This document shows, piece by piece, positions 10,940 to 23,100 of a DNA stretch of 64,000 nt. How positions within the stretch are numbered: position 1 is the stretch's first letter; the number at the start of each line of letters is the position of its first letter. The stretch lies in the NCBI RefSeq assembly GCF_963678635.1, contig NC_087062.1, positions 42,484,395 to 42,548,394 on the forward strand, written 5' to 3'. The notes beneath the pieces are model-generated. The model was given only the letters and a program-made list of their open reading frames with translations. It ran no database searches and had not been told where the DNA came from. This DNA is from Symsagittifera roscoffensis (taxonomy: Eukaryota > Xenacoelomorpha > Acoela > Convolutidae). The position numbers and the translations under genes are program-made.

Positions 10940-12600
10940 TCAAACTTTGCCAGTAAAATTAATCAATTCTTCTTCTGAACAGAGATAACGGTTTGCAGCA
11001 AAACACAAGCGAGAAATTGCAGCTCGATGAAAACAACAGTTTTTTAAGCAGAAATAAAAAACATTTCGCAATTTTGTCTGCAGTGTTAAAATTAAACGGC
11101 TATTTGTAACGTTTGAAATTATTGCAAAATCACTCGAACTTATTTCAGTAGAGATGTTCGTATCTCTCAACAAATTTTTGATTTCTTTTGGGAGAAGAAG
11201 TTCTGGTGGTAACAAACTATTTTGATCTGACATATCGGAAGCAAAGACATCGTTTACTTTCAGACTGAAAAGTTTGAGTTGTGGGCATAGTAAGTCTACC
11301 CTACCATCTAAATTTGGGTGATATAAAACTTCTTTCATTATGTCGAGTCTGCTTGGTTTTTTCAATTCTGCATTTAATAATTCTTGGCATTTACTAACAT
11401 TATCCAAGTTAACTGTAGTATGACGAGAAAATTGAAAAAAACTTAAGAAGAACATAAACTGACAGTGTTAATGACTCGGCCCTCAAAGATTTAGTTAGTG
11501 AAATTAACCCTCGATGATTTTGAGTTTGAGAACTCAAAAATAGTTCAATTTTTTCAACTTTTTGGGAAGTGTGAAACCGGACACCAAATTTTTTTGTATC
11601 CTTGAATGTTTTATATGGTGATAATTCAGGTATAGAAACCACTTCATTCTTACGTATGTTTATCTTCATTTGAGTTTCTTTGCAAAATGTGTCGATTAAG
11701 CAAAACAACCTGTCAATACATAGGACTTTGATAAGGCAAATTATGTCGTCTGCATATGAAACTAGTTTGGGGGCAGAATAACCCGAAACCTTCAATTGCT
11801 TCTGTAGATTCAATTGCTTGAAGAAGAGGTTCGATAAACGCTATGAACAAAAATGCGGAAAAAAGGCAGCCTTGTCTCACACCGCGATGAATTTTGAAGC
11901 TGGCTGATAAAAAACCATTTATCTCAATTACTGTTTTTGAGTCTAAATACGAAGTCTTAACGGAAAACTCATCAAGGTTTAACTCTTTCAAAATTTTGAT
12001 GAGAAGTGATCTTTGAATTCTGTCGAATGCTTTAGAAAAGTCTAATTTCACAGCAGATGAATCTCGGTTAGCCAATCGTTCTGGAGTAATCGCTTTTTTC
12101 AACTTTCGTATTGCTGTGTGCATTTGTCTTCCAGGCAAATACAAGTGCTGATGTTTTTTTACAACTTTGCAAAGGTCTCTTTTAATTCTATTACAGACAA
12201 CATGGGCAAAATTTTTCGCGTCAGTATTAATGAGACTGTTCGGGCAAAATTTTTGTTATGCTATGGCATTTTCAAATTTCGGGAGCAGTTTGATTATTGC
12301 TAAATAAAACCTGTTAGGGAGTTTTCCACCATGAGCAAATTGATTGAAGTTTTTAGCGAAAATCAAACAAAACTCATCCGTGAAAGTCTTATATAACCGA
12401 GATGTAACGCCGTCTGGTCCAAGCGAGCTTTACAAATTCAGTTTGCTTATAGCCAACTGAAATTTATCTTCTGTAAAATAAATTATAGCCATCATTCTCA
12501 TTATTTTTGAGTTTAATTTTTGATAAAAACGTCATTAGTAGCTGCTCGGAGTCTGTTGTAAAACTTTTTGAAAAAAAAATTGAAAAATACTTTCGAAAAT
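10940..12600 (-). pseudogene. LINE-A reverse transcriptase, only copy with the catalytic core
   Basis: Reverse transcriptase copying element RNA into DNA at the target. On the - strand, 12,144-11,713 (143 codons) carries LDFSKAFDR (motif A) and GVRQGC (motif B). The 11,813-11,409 stretch carries SYADDIICL with the catalytic YADD at 11,756-11,745. The 11,455-10,940 stretch (171 codons) is the thumb (SRHTTVNLD, LNAELKKPSRLD). Upstream, 12,480-12,145 has poor frames. The parts lie in at least three frames, so the gene is inactive, yet the core motifs are intact as words. Length and order fit an L1/Tx1-like ORF2. It is the reference against which the ~480-bp deletion in all other copies is seen. 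Confidence 0.85.
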
Positions 12601-13099
12601 GATTAAGATTGTCCTCATCCGTATGATAAACGTTCTGATCCACTTGAAATCGCTTGATTGAGTTAATTGTGTTTTTTGAGGTGTAGTGACTACAGAAACT
12701 TTGGGCACACCCTCAAAAGTATAGCTGAGAGTTTTCTGAATTTTTCAAAAATCTGAAAAATCTTTTTCCTTGGAAACTTTTTGATGATGTTCCAGCACCA
12801 AATGATGTTTTTTAATCAAACTCGGGTTGGGACCTTTTCCGCTAAGATTTCAATCTCTGAGAACATTTTCCTGATACTTCAATAAATTAAGTTCTTTCTG
12901 ATCTACACGCCTTTTGTTCTCTTGAATAAACTTCAGAAGGTCAAAAAAATTATGCTTAAAGTTGTCGTGTTGATTCTTTTTCAAAAATTTTTTTTTAAAT
13001 CTTCACGAACTAAGCTGGCGTTGTTTTTTAAAATTTCTTCATTTAATTTCCAGTAACTGGGGTCACGCTAATACAAGATATTTGGCTTAAAAAAGTGTG

Positions 13100-13870
13100 T
13101 AGGAGCAAATGATCAGAGATTGATATTTGAGTGCTTTGCCTTGAGTCATACTCTGTTTCGAAATTCATAAAAATATAATCTATGCGCGCAAATATTTTGT
13201 ATTGTTTGTCATAATGTGTATAATCACAAAAATCCTTCTTGAAAGCAGAATCAACAAAACCAGATCAATCAAGAATATGTTTTTTGCGCTGGGTAAATCG
13301 TTTGATATTTGCATCATTTAACTTAAGTGTTGATGAACTGTTAATATTGTCATAACTCAACGCACTAAAATCACCCCTCTTGATAATGTTCAATTTTTTG
13401 AATAAAAATCTGATGCTCAATTTCAGGGAATTCAAAGTTGCTCGGAAGGAATTTGGGTTCGCATAAACGATGATAATAAACCAATCAAGTTTGACAAAAA
13501 TAACCATTTGAAAACCTATACTTGAAGCAATTCTTTTTGCAGGACTCAGGTTTCATGACCGCAACGTTCAGAAACCACCAAAATTATTTTAGCGCGGTAT
13601 GAAATCAAATAAAAAATTATATTCATCCAGTAAACTCAGATGTATACCTGTAAAATTTGATATTTTGAATGAATGCACAAAATGAAACTAGGCGATTTTT
13701 TTTAATACTTGGTGTTTTTTGATAAGTGAGTGTAATTAAGGTGGATTTATTATGCTAAAAATGTTAATGGAGGAAATATCTGGTTTTTAGCACGTAGTAA
13801 TTTTGCGAAAACGTCCATCAACCAAGTGTTCTCCGTAATTTTTAGATTTCATTTTAGGCCCTTTCTTCCG
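13100..13870 (-). pseudogene. LINE-A APE endonuclease (leftmost copy)
   Basis: The apurinic-like endonuclease nicks target DNA to prime reverse transcription. The - strand shows RGDFSALSYDNINSS at about 13,380-13,336 in the 80-codon open piece 13,507-13,265 (other copies read TGDFNALSYD) and ISISDH near 13,120-13,105, the two classic APE signatures. The N-terminal strand with the Gln-Glu motif is best read in a sister copy (CIQEAKI in 29,891-29,619). Stops and frame changes break the region. It is nearly identical to 16,360-16,602 and 21,671-21,913. Confidence 0.8.
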
Positions 13871-14731
13871 TGTTGAAACTGAACAAGATTTTGGTGAAAC
13901 TTATCGCTCTCTCTTTGTAAGCGTTTTTCCGTCAGAGGAACATTTTCGTTTTTTTTTTCGATATTTAAATTGTCTTTTTTTCTCTGGCAGAGTAAGAGTG
14001 AAAATCTGCAACCTGATTGTTGAGAACTTCATCCTTTTGTTTTTCTTCGCTTGGAGTTACTGCACTGTTTGTTTTAAATTCATTAACCAAAGTTCTAGAT
14101 GGTGGTGTTTCGACATTCTTTCCTTCGACATTTTTGCTACCATTACAAACTTATCGCTTGTTGTTTCGTCATCGTTTTTCTCGTTGCTGGCATTATTGGA
14201 GCTTGGTTTTTGTGGGGACTGATTATTTGGATTTTTGGTTTCCTAAGTTGCACCAATCATCGTGATGAACTTTTTCCTGTCGTCCAGAAATCTTACATTT
14301 TTGACATTCATGTAGTGAAGGTATGTGAAACGAGATTTCTACACCTTCCCACAATTTAAAGTCATCCACTCTCGATTTGAAAGACCAGTCCCTCTGCTTT
14401 TTCTTTTGTTCTTCGTTTTGCGTTTTAACTTCTGAAATTGCTCTTACCGTGTAAACATAATGACCCGGTTCAGTTACGATACAGGTCTCACGTTGGAATA
14501 TGAGTTATGTCTTTTGGCAATTGGAGAAACAATCTCGCTTCGATATCGTTGCATACATAAGGCATTCGACCATTTGATTTTGGCTAGTTTAGGGTAAAGG
14601 TTCTTGGTTCTATGATACATTGGAAAGCATCCCATGGGAATTACCGTCCTATTAAGTAAATTGATTCCTTCGCTTTTGATGCTAGTAATGAAGTGCTCTG
14701 CTTCGGGGGGGTCAAGCCGACGCGACATCAA
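13850..14731 (-). pseudogene. LINE-A ORF1 remainder (leftmost copy)
   Basis: ORF1 of LINE-A, probably an RNA-binding protein. The - strand piece 14,731-14,474 (85 codons) reads PPEAEHFITSIKSEGINLL and continues to a Lys/Arg-rich stretch (KIKWSNALCMQRYRSEI). Further on, by comparison with 35,068-34,820, comes a Cys/His cluster (CQKCKISGRQEKGHHDDWC), a zinc-knuckle-like motif with a long C-x2-C-to-His spacing, and then an acidic Ser/Asn-rich tail. The N-terminal third is missing because the array junction cuts inside a DNA transposon inserted in ORF1. Hydrophobic open frames on the opposite strand here are shadows. Confidence 0.7.
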
Positions 14732-14862
14732 GCCGACGAGATTTCAAGCCGAATCGTAAAATTAGAGACTTCAAGCCGAATATTTTCTTATAAAGTTGTG
14801 AAATATGGTTAATTTGAAAGTTTGATTGAAAAATTTTGGAATTTCTTGATCTTTCTTCACTA
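14712..14862. repeat. Left half of the DNA transposon at a unit junction (example; recurs at all nine junctions)
   Basis: After the G tract come three AAGCCGA copies (CAAGCCGACG, TCAAGCCGACGAG, TTTCAAGCCGAATCG) and a fourth after 22 bp, then about 75 bp ending TTCTTCACTA. It matches 58,960-59,106 and stops there, fused to LINE-A RT-thumb sequence. The same half occurs at 17,811-17,961, 20,024-20,174, 23,122-23,272, 27,815-27,964, 35,277-35,443, 40,012-40,162, 44,687-44,837 and 52,184-52,350. Confidence 0.85.
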
Positions 14863-17800
14863 CCCCCAAATGCCCATGGCCTACCCCACCATCTAAAATT
14901 GGATGATTTAAAATTTTTTTCCTCATGTCGAGTCTGCTTGATTTTTTAATTGTGCATTTAATAACTCTTCGCATTTACTAACAGTATCCAAGTTAACTGT
15001 AGTATGACGAGCCATATGAAAAAACTTAGGGAAAACATAAACTGACAGTGTTAATGACTTGACCCTCAAAAATTTACTTAGTGACATTAACCCTCGATGT
15101 TTTTGAATTTGAGAACTCAACAGTAGTTCAATATTTTCATATTTTTGGGAAGTGTAAAACAGGACACCAAGTATTTTTGTTTACTTGACTGTTTTATAGG
15201 GTGATAACTCAGGAATAGAAAGCACTTAATTTTTATTTATGCTTATCATCATTTGAGTTTCACAACTTTACAATCATCACAACTTTGCAAAGTTCTTTTT
15301 TAATTCTATTACAGAATACATGGGCTAAAATTTTTGCGTCAGTATTCATGAGATTGATCGGGCGAAAATCTTGTACTGCCATAGCATTTTCAGATTTCGG
15401 GAGCAATCTGTATTGAGAGTTTTTCACCATGAGTAGATTGATTGAAAACTTTAGCTGAAATCAAACAAAACCCATCCGTGAAAGTCTTATATAGCCGAGA
15501 TGTAAGGCCGCCTGGTCCAGGCGAGCTTTTCAAATTCAGTTTGTTTATAGTCAACTGATTTTCATCTTCTGTGAAGGAATTATAGCCATCATTCTCATTA
15601 TTTTTGAGTTTAATTTTTGATAAAAACGTCATTAGTAGCTGCTCGGAGTCTGTTGTAAAATTTTTGAAAAAAAATTTGAAAAATACTTTCGAAAATGATT
15701 AAGAATGTCCTCATCCGTATGATAAACGTTCTGATCCACTTGAAATCGCTTGATTGAGTTAATTGTGTTTTTTGAGGTGTAGTGACTACAGAAACTTGAG
15801 CACACCCTCAAAAGTATAGCTGAGAGTTTTCTGAATTTTTCAAAAATCTGAAAAATCTTTTTCCTTGGAAACTTTTTGATGATGTTCCAGCACCAAATGA
15901 TGTTTTTTAATCAAACTCGGGTTGGGACCTTTTCCGCTAAGAATTCAATCTCTGAGAACATTTTCCTGATACTTCAATAAATTAAGTTCTTTCTGATCTA
16001 CACGCCTTTTGTTCTCTTGAATAAACTTCAGAAGGTCAAAAAAATTATGCTTAAAGTTGTCGTGTTGATTCTTTTTCAAAAATTTTTTTTTAAATCTTCA
16101 CGAACTAAGCTGGCGTTGTTTTTTAAAATTTCTTCATTTAATTTCCAGTAACTGGGGTCACGCTAATACAAGATATTTGGCTTAAAAAAGTGTGTAGGAG
16201 CAAATGATCAGAGATTGATATTTGAGTGCTTTGCATTGAGTCATACTCTGTTTCGAAATTCATAAAAATATAATCTATGCGCGCAAATATTTTGTGTTGT
16301 TTGTCATAATGTGTATAATCACAAAAATCCTTCTTGAAAGCAGAATCAACAAAACCAGATCAATCAAGAATATGTTTTTTGCGCTGGGTAAATCGTTTGA
16401 TATTTGCATCATTTAACTTAAGTGTTGATGAACTGTTAATATTGTCATAACTCAACGCATTAAAATCACCCGTCTTGATAATGTTCAATTTTTTGAATAA
16501 AAATCTGATGCTCAATTTCAGGGAATTCAAAGTTGCTCGGAAGGAATTTGGGTTCGCATAAACGATGATAATAAACCAATCAAGTTTGACAAAAATAACC
16601 ATTTGAAAACCTATACTTGAAGCAATTCTTTTTGCAGGACTCAGGTTTCATGACCGCAACGTTCAGAAACCACCAAAATTATTTTAGCGCGGTATGAAAT
16701 CAAATAAAAAATTATATTCATCCAGTAAACTCAGATGTATACCTGTAAAATTTGATATTTTGAATGAATGCACAAAATGAAACTAGGCGATTGTTTTTAA
16801 TACTTGGTGTTTTTTGATAAGTGAGTGTAATTAAGGTGGATTTATTATGCTAAAAATGTTAATGGAGGAAATATCTGGTTTTTAGCACGTATTAATTTTG
16901 CGAAAACGTCCATCAACCAAGTGTTCTCCGTAATTTTTAGATTTCATTTTAGGCCCTTTCTTCCGTGTTGAAACTGACCAAGAGGTTGGTGAAACTTATC
17001 GCTCTCTCTTTGTAAGCGTTTTTCCGTCAGAGGAACATTTTCGTTTTTTTTTTCGATATTTAAATTGTCTTTTTTTCTCTGGCAGAGTAAGAGTGAAAAT
17101 CTGCAACCTGATTGTTGAGAACTTCATCCTTTTGTTTTTCTTCGCTTGGAGTTACTGCACTGTTTGTTTTAAATTCATTAACCAAAGTTCTAGATGGTGG
17201 TGTTTCGACATTCTTTCCTTCGACATTTTTGCTACCATTACAAACTTATCGCTTGTTGTTTCGTCATCGTTTTTCTCGTTGCTGGCATTATTGGAGCTTG
17301 GTTTTTGTGGGGACTGATTATTTGGATTTTTGGTTTCCTAAGTTGCACCAATCATCGTGATGAACTTTTTCCTGGCGTCCAGAAATCTTACATTTTTGAC
17401 ATTCATGTAGTGAAGGTATGTGAAACGAGATTTCTACACCTTCCCACAATTTAAAGTCATCCACTCTCGATTTGAAAGACCAGTCCCTCTGCTTTTTCTT
17501 TTGTTCTTCGTTTTGCGTTTTAACTTCTGAAATTGCTCTTCCCGTGTAAACATAATGACCCGGTTCAGTTACGATACAGGTCTCACGTTGGAATATGAGT
17601 TATGTCTTCTGGCAATTGGAGAAAAAATCTCGCTTCGATATCCTTGCATACATAAGGCATTCGACCATTTGATTTTGGCTAGTTTAGGGTAAAGGTTCTT
17701 GGTTCTATGATACCTTGGAAAGCATCCCATGGGAATTACCGTCCTATTAAGTAAATTGATTCCTTCGCTTTTGACACTAGTTATGAAGTGCTCTGCTTCG

Positions 17801-17961
17801 GGGGGGGGGGTCAAGCCGACGGGACATCAAGCCGACGAGGTTACAAGCCGAATCGTAAAATTAGAGACTTCAAGCCGAATATTTTCTTATAAAGTTGTAA
17901 AATATGATTAATTTGAAAGTTTGATTGAAAAATTTTGGGATTTCATGATCTTTCTTCACTA
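14863..17961 (-). mobile_element. LINE-A tandem unit 1 (3.10 kb, no LINE-B)
   Basis: The - strand order from high to low coordinate is: half DNA transposon (17,811-17,961), G11 tract (17,800-17,810), ORF1 (17,814-16,950), APE (16,602-16,200, with TGDFNALSYD), RT N-terminal part (15,632-15,300, with KSSPGPGGLTSRLYKTF) and RT thumb (15,120-14,863). The RT catalytic core is absent: sequence equivalent to 11,679-12,158 is replaced by about 20 bp near 15,263-15,290. The left boundary is the recurrent junction at 14,862. It is about 99% alike unit 3 by eye. Confidence 0.9.
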
Positions 17962-20173
17962 CCCCCAAATGCCCATGGCCTACCCCACCATCTAAAATTG
18001 GGTGATTTAAAAACTTTTTTCCTTATGTCGATTCTGCTTGATTTTTTCAATTCTGCATTTATTAACTCTTGGCATTTACTAACAGTATCCAAGTTAATTG
18101 TAGTATGACGAGCCATATGAAAAAACTTAGGGAAAACATAAACTGACAGTGTTAATGACTTGACCCTCTGACAGTGTTAATGACTTGAATTTACTAAGTG
18201 AAAATAACCCTCGATGTTTTTGAACTTGAGAACTCAACAGTTGCTCAATATTTTCATATTTTTGGGAAGTGTAAAACAGGACACCAAGTGTTTTTGTTTA
18301 CTTGACTGCTTTATAGGGTGATAACTCAGGAATAGAAATTACATAATTTTTACTTATGCTTAATATCATTTGAGTTTCACAACTTTACAATCATCACAAC
18401 TTTGCAAAGGTCTTTTTTGATTCTATTACAGAATACATGGGCTAAAAATTTTGCGTCAGTATTCATGAGATTGATCGGGCGAAAATCTTGTACTGCCATA
18501 GCATTTTCAGATTTCGGGAGCAATCTGTATTGGGAGTTTTTCACAATGAGCAGATTGATAGAAAACTTTAGCTCAAATCAAACAAAACCCATCCGTGAAA
18601 GTCTTATATAGCCGAGATGTAAGGCCGCCTGGTCCAGGCGAGCTTTTCAAATTCAGTTTGTTTTTGCCAACTGAAATTTATCTTCTGTAAAACAAATTAT
18701 AGCCATCATTCTCATTGTTTTTGAGTTTAATTTTTGATAAAAACGTCATTAGTAGCTGCTCGGAGTCTGTTGTAAAACTTTTTGAAAAAAATTTTGAAAC
18801 ATACTTTCGAAAATGATTAAGATTGTCCTCATCCGTATGATAAACGTTCTGATCCACTTGAAATCGCTTGATTGAGTTAATTGTGTTTTGTGAGGTGTAT
18901 TGGCTACAGAAACTTGGGCACACCCTCAAAATTATAGCTGAGAGTTTTCTGAATTTTTCAAAAATCTGAAAAATCTTTTTCCTTGGAAACTTTTTGATGA
19001 TGTTCCAGCAGATGGCGTTTTTTGATAAGTGAGGGTAATTTAGCTGGATTTATTATGCTAAAAATGTTAATGAAGGAAATATCTGCTTTTTCGCACATGG
19101 TTATTTTGCAAAAACTTCCATCCAACCAAGTGTTCTCCGTAATTTTTAGATTTCATATTAGGCCCTTTCTTCCGTGTTGAACTGACCAAGAGGTTGGAAA
19201 AAATTCACGCTCTCTCTTTGTGAGCGTTTTTCCGTCAGAGGAACATTTCCGTTTGTTGTTTTTGATATTTAAATTTTATTTTTTTTTCTGGCAGAGTAAG
19301 AGTGAAAATCTGCGACCTGATTGTTGAGGACCTCATCCTTTTGTTTTTCTTCGCTTGGAGTTGCTGCACTGTTTGTTTTAAATTCATTAACCAAAGTTCT
19401 AGATAGTGGTGTTTCGACATTCTTTCCTTCGTCATTTTTATTACCATTACAAAATTTATCGCTTGTTGTTTCGTCATCGTTTTTCTCGTTGCTGGCATTA
19501 TTGGAGCTTGGTTTTTGTGGGGACTGATTATTTGGATTTTTGGTTTCCTAAGTTGCACCAATCATCGTGATGACCTTTTTCCTGGCGTCCAGAAACCTTA
19601 CATTTTTGTCATTCATGTAGTGAAGGTATGTGAAACGAGATTTCTACACATTCCCACAATTTAAAGTTATCCATTCTCGATTTGTAAGACCAGTCCGTCT
19701 GCTTTTTCTTTTGTTCTTCGTTTTGCGTTTTAACTTCTGAAATTGCTCTTCCCGTGTAAACATAATGACCCGGTTCAGTTACGATACAGGTCTCACTTGG
19801 AATACAGAGCTATGAGTTATGTCTTCTGGCAATTGGAGAAACAATCTCGCTTCGATATCGTTGCATACATAAGGCATTCGACCATTTGATTTTGGCTAGT
19901 TTAGGGTAAAGGTTCTTGGTTCTATGATACATTGGAAAGCATCCCATGGGAGTTACCGTCCTATTAAGTAAATTGATTCCTTCGCTTTTGATGCTAGTAA
20001 TGAAGTGCTCTGCTTCGGGGGGGTCAAGCCGACGGGACATCAAGCCGACGAGATTTCAAGCCGAATCGTAAAATTAGAGACTTCAAGCCGAATATTTTCA
20101 TATAAAGTTGTGAAATATGGTTAATTTGAAAGTTTGATTGAAAAATTTCGGAATTTCTTGATCTTTCTTCACT
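17962..20173 (-). mobile_element. LINE-A tandem unit 2 (2.21 kb, APE deleted)
   Basis: It contains the RT thumb and RT N-terminal part (18,929-18,678), with the shared core deletion (near 18,380-18,400). At about 19,008 the sequence jumps from the RT/APE linker straight to the APE N-terminal/ORF1 region, removing the APE domain (about 0.9 kb). ORF1 follows to 20,043, then a G7 tract (20,017-20,023) and the half DNA transposon. Near 18,165 there is a small local duplication of CTGACAGTGTTAATGACTTG, also found in units 4 and 7. Confidence 0.9.
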
Positions 20174-23100
20174 ACCCCCAAATGCCCATGGCCTACCCCA
20201 CCATCTAAAATTGGATGATTTAAAATTTTTTTCCTCATGTCGAGTCTGCTTGATTTTTTAATTGTGCATTTAATAACTCTTCGCATTTACTAACAGTATC
20301 CAAGTTAACTGTAGTATGACGAGCCATATGAAAAAACTTAGGGAAAACATAAACTGACAGTGTTAATGACTTGACCCTCAAAAATTTACTTAGTGACATT
20401 AACCCTCGATGTTTTTGAATTTGAGAACTCAACAGTAGTTCAATATTTTCATATTTTTGGGAAGTGTAATACAGGACACCAAGTATTTTTGTTTACTTGA
20501 CTGTTTTATAGGGTGATAGCTCAGGAATAGAAAATACATAATTTTTACTTATGCTTAATATCATTTGAGTTTCACAACTTTACAATCATCACAACTTTGC
20601 AAAGGTCTTTTTTGATTCTATTACAGAATACATGGGCTAAAATTTTTGCGTCAGTATTCATGAGATTGATCGGGCGAAAATCTTGTACTGCCATAGCATT
20701 TTCAGATTTCGGGAGCAATCTGTATTGAGAGTTTTTCACCATGAGTAGATTGATTGAAAACTTTAGCTGAAATCAAACAAAACCCATCCGTGAAAGTCTT
20801 ATATAGCCGAGATGTAAGGCCGCCTGGTCCAGGCGAGCTTTTCAAATTCAGTTTGTTTATAGTCAACTGATTTTCATCTTCTGTGAAGGAATTATAGCCA
20901 TCATTCTCATTATTTTTGAGTTTAATTTTTGATAAAAACGTCATTAGTAGCTGCTCGGAGTCTGTTGTAAAATTTTTAAAAAAAAATTTGAAAAATACTT
21001 TCGAAAATGATTAAGAATGTCCTCATCCGTATGATAAACGTTCTGATCCACTTGAAATCGCTTGATTGAGTTTATTGTGTTTTTTGAGGTGTATTGACTA
21101 CAGAAACTTGGGCACACCCTCAAAAGTATAGCTGAGAGTTTTCTGAATTTTTCAAAAATCTGAAAAATCTTTTTCCTTGGAAACTTTTTGATGATGTTCC
21201 AGCACCAAATGATGTTTTTTAATCAAACTCGGGTCGGACCTTTTCCGCTAAGATTTCAATCTCTGAGAACATTTTCCTGATACTTCAATAAATTAAGTTC
21301 TTTCTGATCTACACGCCTTTTGTTCTCTTGAATAAACTTCAGAAGGTCAAAAAAATTATGCTTAAAGTTGTCGTGTTGATTCTTTTTCAAAAAAATTTTT
21401 TTAAATCTTCACGAACTAAGCTGGCGTTGTTTTTTAAAATTTCTTCATTTAATTTCCAGTAACTGGGGTCACGCTAATACAAGATATTTGGCTTAAAAAA
21501 GTGTGTAGGAGCAAATGATCAGAGATTGATATTTGAGTGCTTTGCATTGAGTCATACTCTGTTTCGAAATTCATAAAAATATAATCTATGCGCGCAAATA
21601 TTTTGTGTTGTTTGTCATAATGTGTATAATCACAAAAATCCTTCTTGAAAGCAGAATCAACAAAACCAGATCAATCAAGAATATGTTTTTTGCGCTGGGT
21701 AAATCGTTTGATATTTGCATCATTTAACTTAAGTGTTGATGAACTGTTAATATTGTCATAACTCAACGCATTAAAATCACCCGTCTTGATAATGTTCAAT
21801 TTTTTGAATAAAAATCTGATGCTCAATTTCAGGGAATTCAAAGTTGCTCGGAAGGAATTTGGGTTCGCATAAACGATGATAATAAACCAATCAAGTTTGA
21901 CAAAAATAACCATTTGAAAACCTATACTTGAAGCAATTCTTTTTGCAGGACTCAGGTTTCATGACCGCAACGTTCAGAAACCACCAAAATTATTTTAGCG
22001 CGGTATGAAATCAAATAAAAAATTATATTCATCCAGTAAACTCAGATGTATACCTGTAAAATTTGATATTTTGAATGAATGCACAAAATGAAACTAGGCG
22101 ATTTTTTTTAATACTTGGTGTTTTTTGATAAGTGAGTGTAATTAAGGTGGATTTATTATGCTAAAAATGTTAATGGAGGAAATATCTGGTTTTTAGCACG
22201 TAGTAATTTTGCGAAAACGTCCATCAACCAAGTGTTCTCCGTAATTTTTAGATTTCATTTTAGGCCCTTTCTTCCGTGTTGAAACTGACCAAGAGGTTGG
22301 TGAAACTTATCGCTCTCTCTTTGTAAGCGTTTTTCCGTCAGAGGAACATTTTCGTTTTTTTTTCGATATATAAATTGTCTTTTTTTCTCTGGCAGAGTAA
22401 GAGTGAAAATCTGCAACCTGATTGTTGAGAACATCATCCTTTTGTTTTTCTTCGCTTGGAGTTACTGCACTGTTTGTTTTAAATTCATTAACCAAAGTTC
22501 TAGATGGTGGTGTTTCGACATTCTTTCCTTCGACATTTTTGCTACCATTACAAACTTATTGCTTGTTGTTTCGTCATCGTTTTTCTCGTTGCTGGCATTA
22601 TTGGAGCTTGGTTTTTGTGGGGACTGATTATTTGGATTTTTGGTTTCCTAAGTTGCACCAATCATCGTGATGAACTTTTTCCTGGCGTCCAGAAATCTTA
22701 CATTTTTGACATTCATGTAGTGAAGGTATGTGAAACGAGATTTCTACACCTTCCCACAATTTAAAGTCATCCACTCTCGATTTGAAAGACCAGTCCCTCT
22801 GCTTTTTCTTTTGTTCTTCGTTTTGCGTTTTAACTTCTGAAATTGCTCTTCCCGTGTAAACATAATGACCCGGTTCAGTTACGATACAGGTCTCACGTTG
22901 GAATATGAGTTATGTCTTCTGGCAATTGGAGAAGAAATCTCGCTTCGATATCCTTGCATACATAAGGCATTCGACCACTTGATTTTGGCTAGTTTAGGGT
23001 AAAGGTTCTTGGTTCTATGATACCTTGGAAAGCATCCCATGGGAATTACCGTCCTATTAAGTAAATTGATTCCTTCGCTTTTGATACTAGTTATGAAGTG

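Larger units (their letters stand above)
10180..14862 (-). mobile_element. LINE-A, leftmost copy (3'-complete, L1/Tx1-like)
   Basis: This is the only LINE-A copy in the window that keeps its 3' part. From 5' to 3' on the - strand: half of a small DNA transposon (14,862-14,712), G7 tract (14,705-14,711), ORF1 remainder (14,731-13,850), APE (13,850-13,100), RT (12,600-10,940), a C-terminal cysteine/histidine motif (about 10,845-10,785), then about 400 bp of 3' UTR to near 10,180. L1/Tx1-like placement is inferred from the motif RPINLMNTDAK seen in sister copies, the APE SDH motif and the C-terminal zinc-like motif. From about 12,483 leftward-to-right it becomes nearly identical to unit 1 (offset 3,095), whereas the RT core is more diverged or absent elsewhere. 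Confidence 0.85.
14500..19008. repeat. 5.3-kb higher-order repeat, left copy
   Basis: Two-unit period: unit 1 plus unit 2 (offset 5,311-5,312 at junctions 14,862/20,174 and 17,961/23,272). Shared diagnostic variants, such as GCFPMYH in ORF1 before units 1 and 3 versus GCFPRYH elsewhere, show that units alternate by type. Edges are approximate. Confidence 0.75.

Noticed and set aside
13998-14359. Conserved + strand open frames with a membrane-like stretch (FLVAGIIGAWFLWGLIIWIF), repeated at 17,093, 22,403, 39,291 and 58,223
   Set aside because: They lie exactly antisense to LINE-A ORF1. Their conservation follows from the array's recent duplication, and the hydrophobic bias follows from reading an Asn/Lys/Glu-rich coding strand backwards.
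14712-14790. AAGCCGA repeats as a CRISPR-like or satellite array
   Set aside because: Spacing is irregular, the words form the inverted end of a DNA transposon (compare 59,365-59,405), and the context is eukaryotic.
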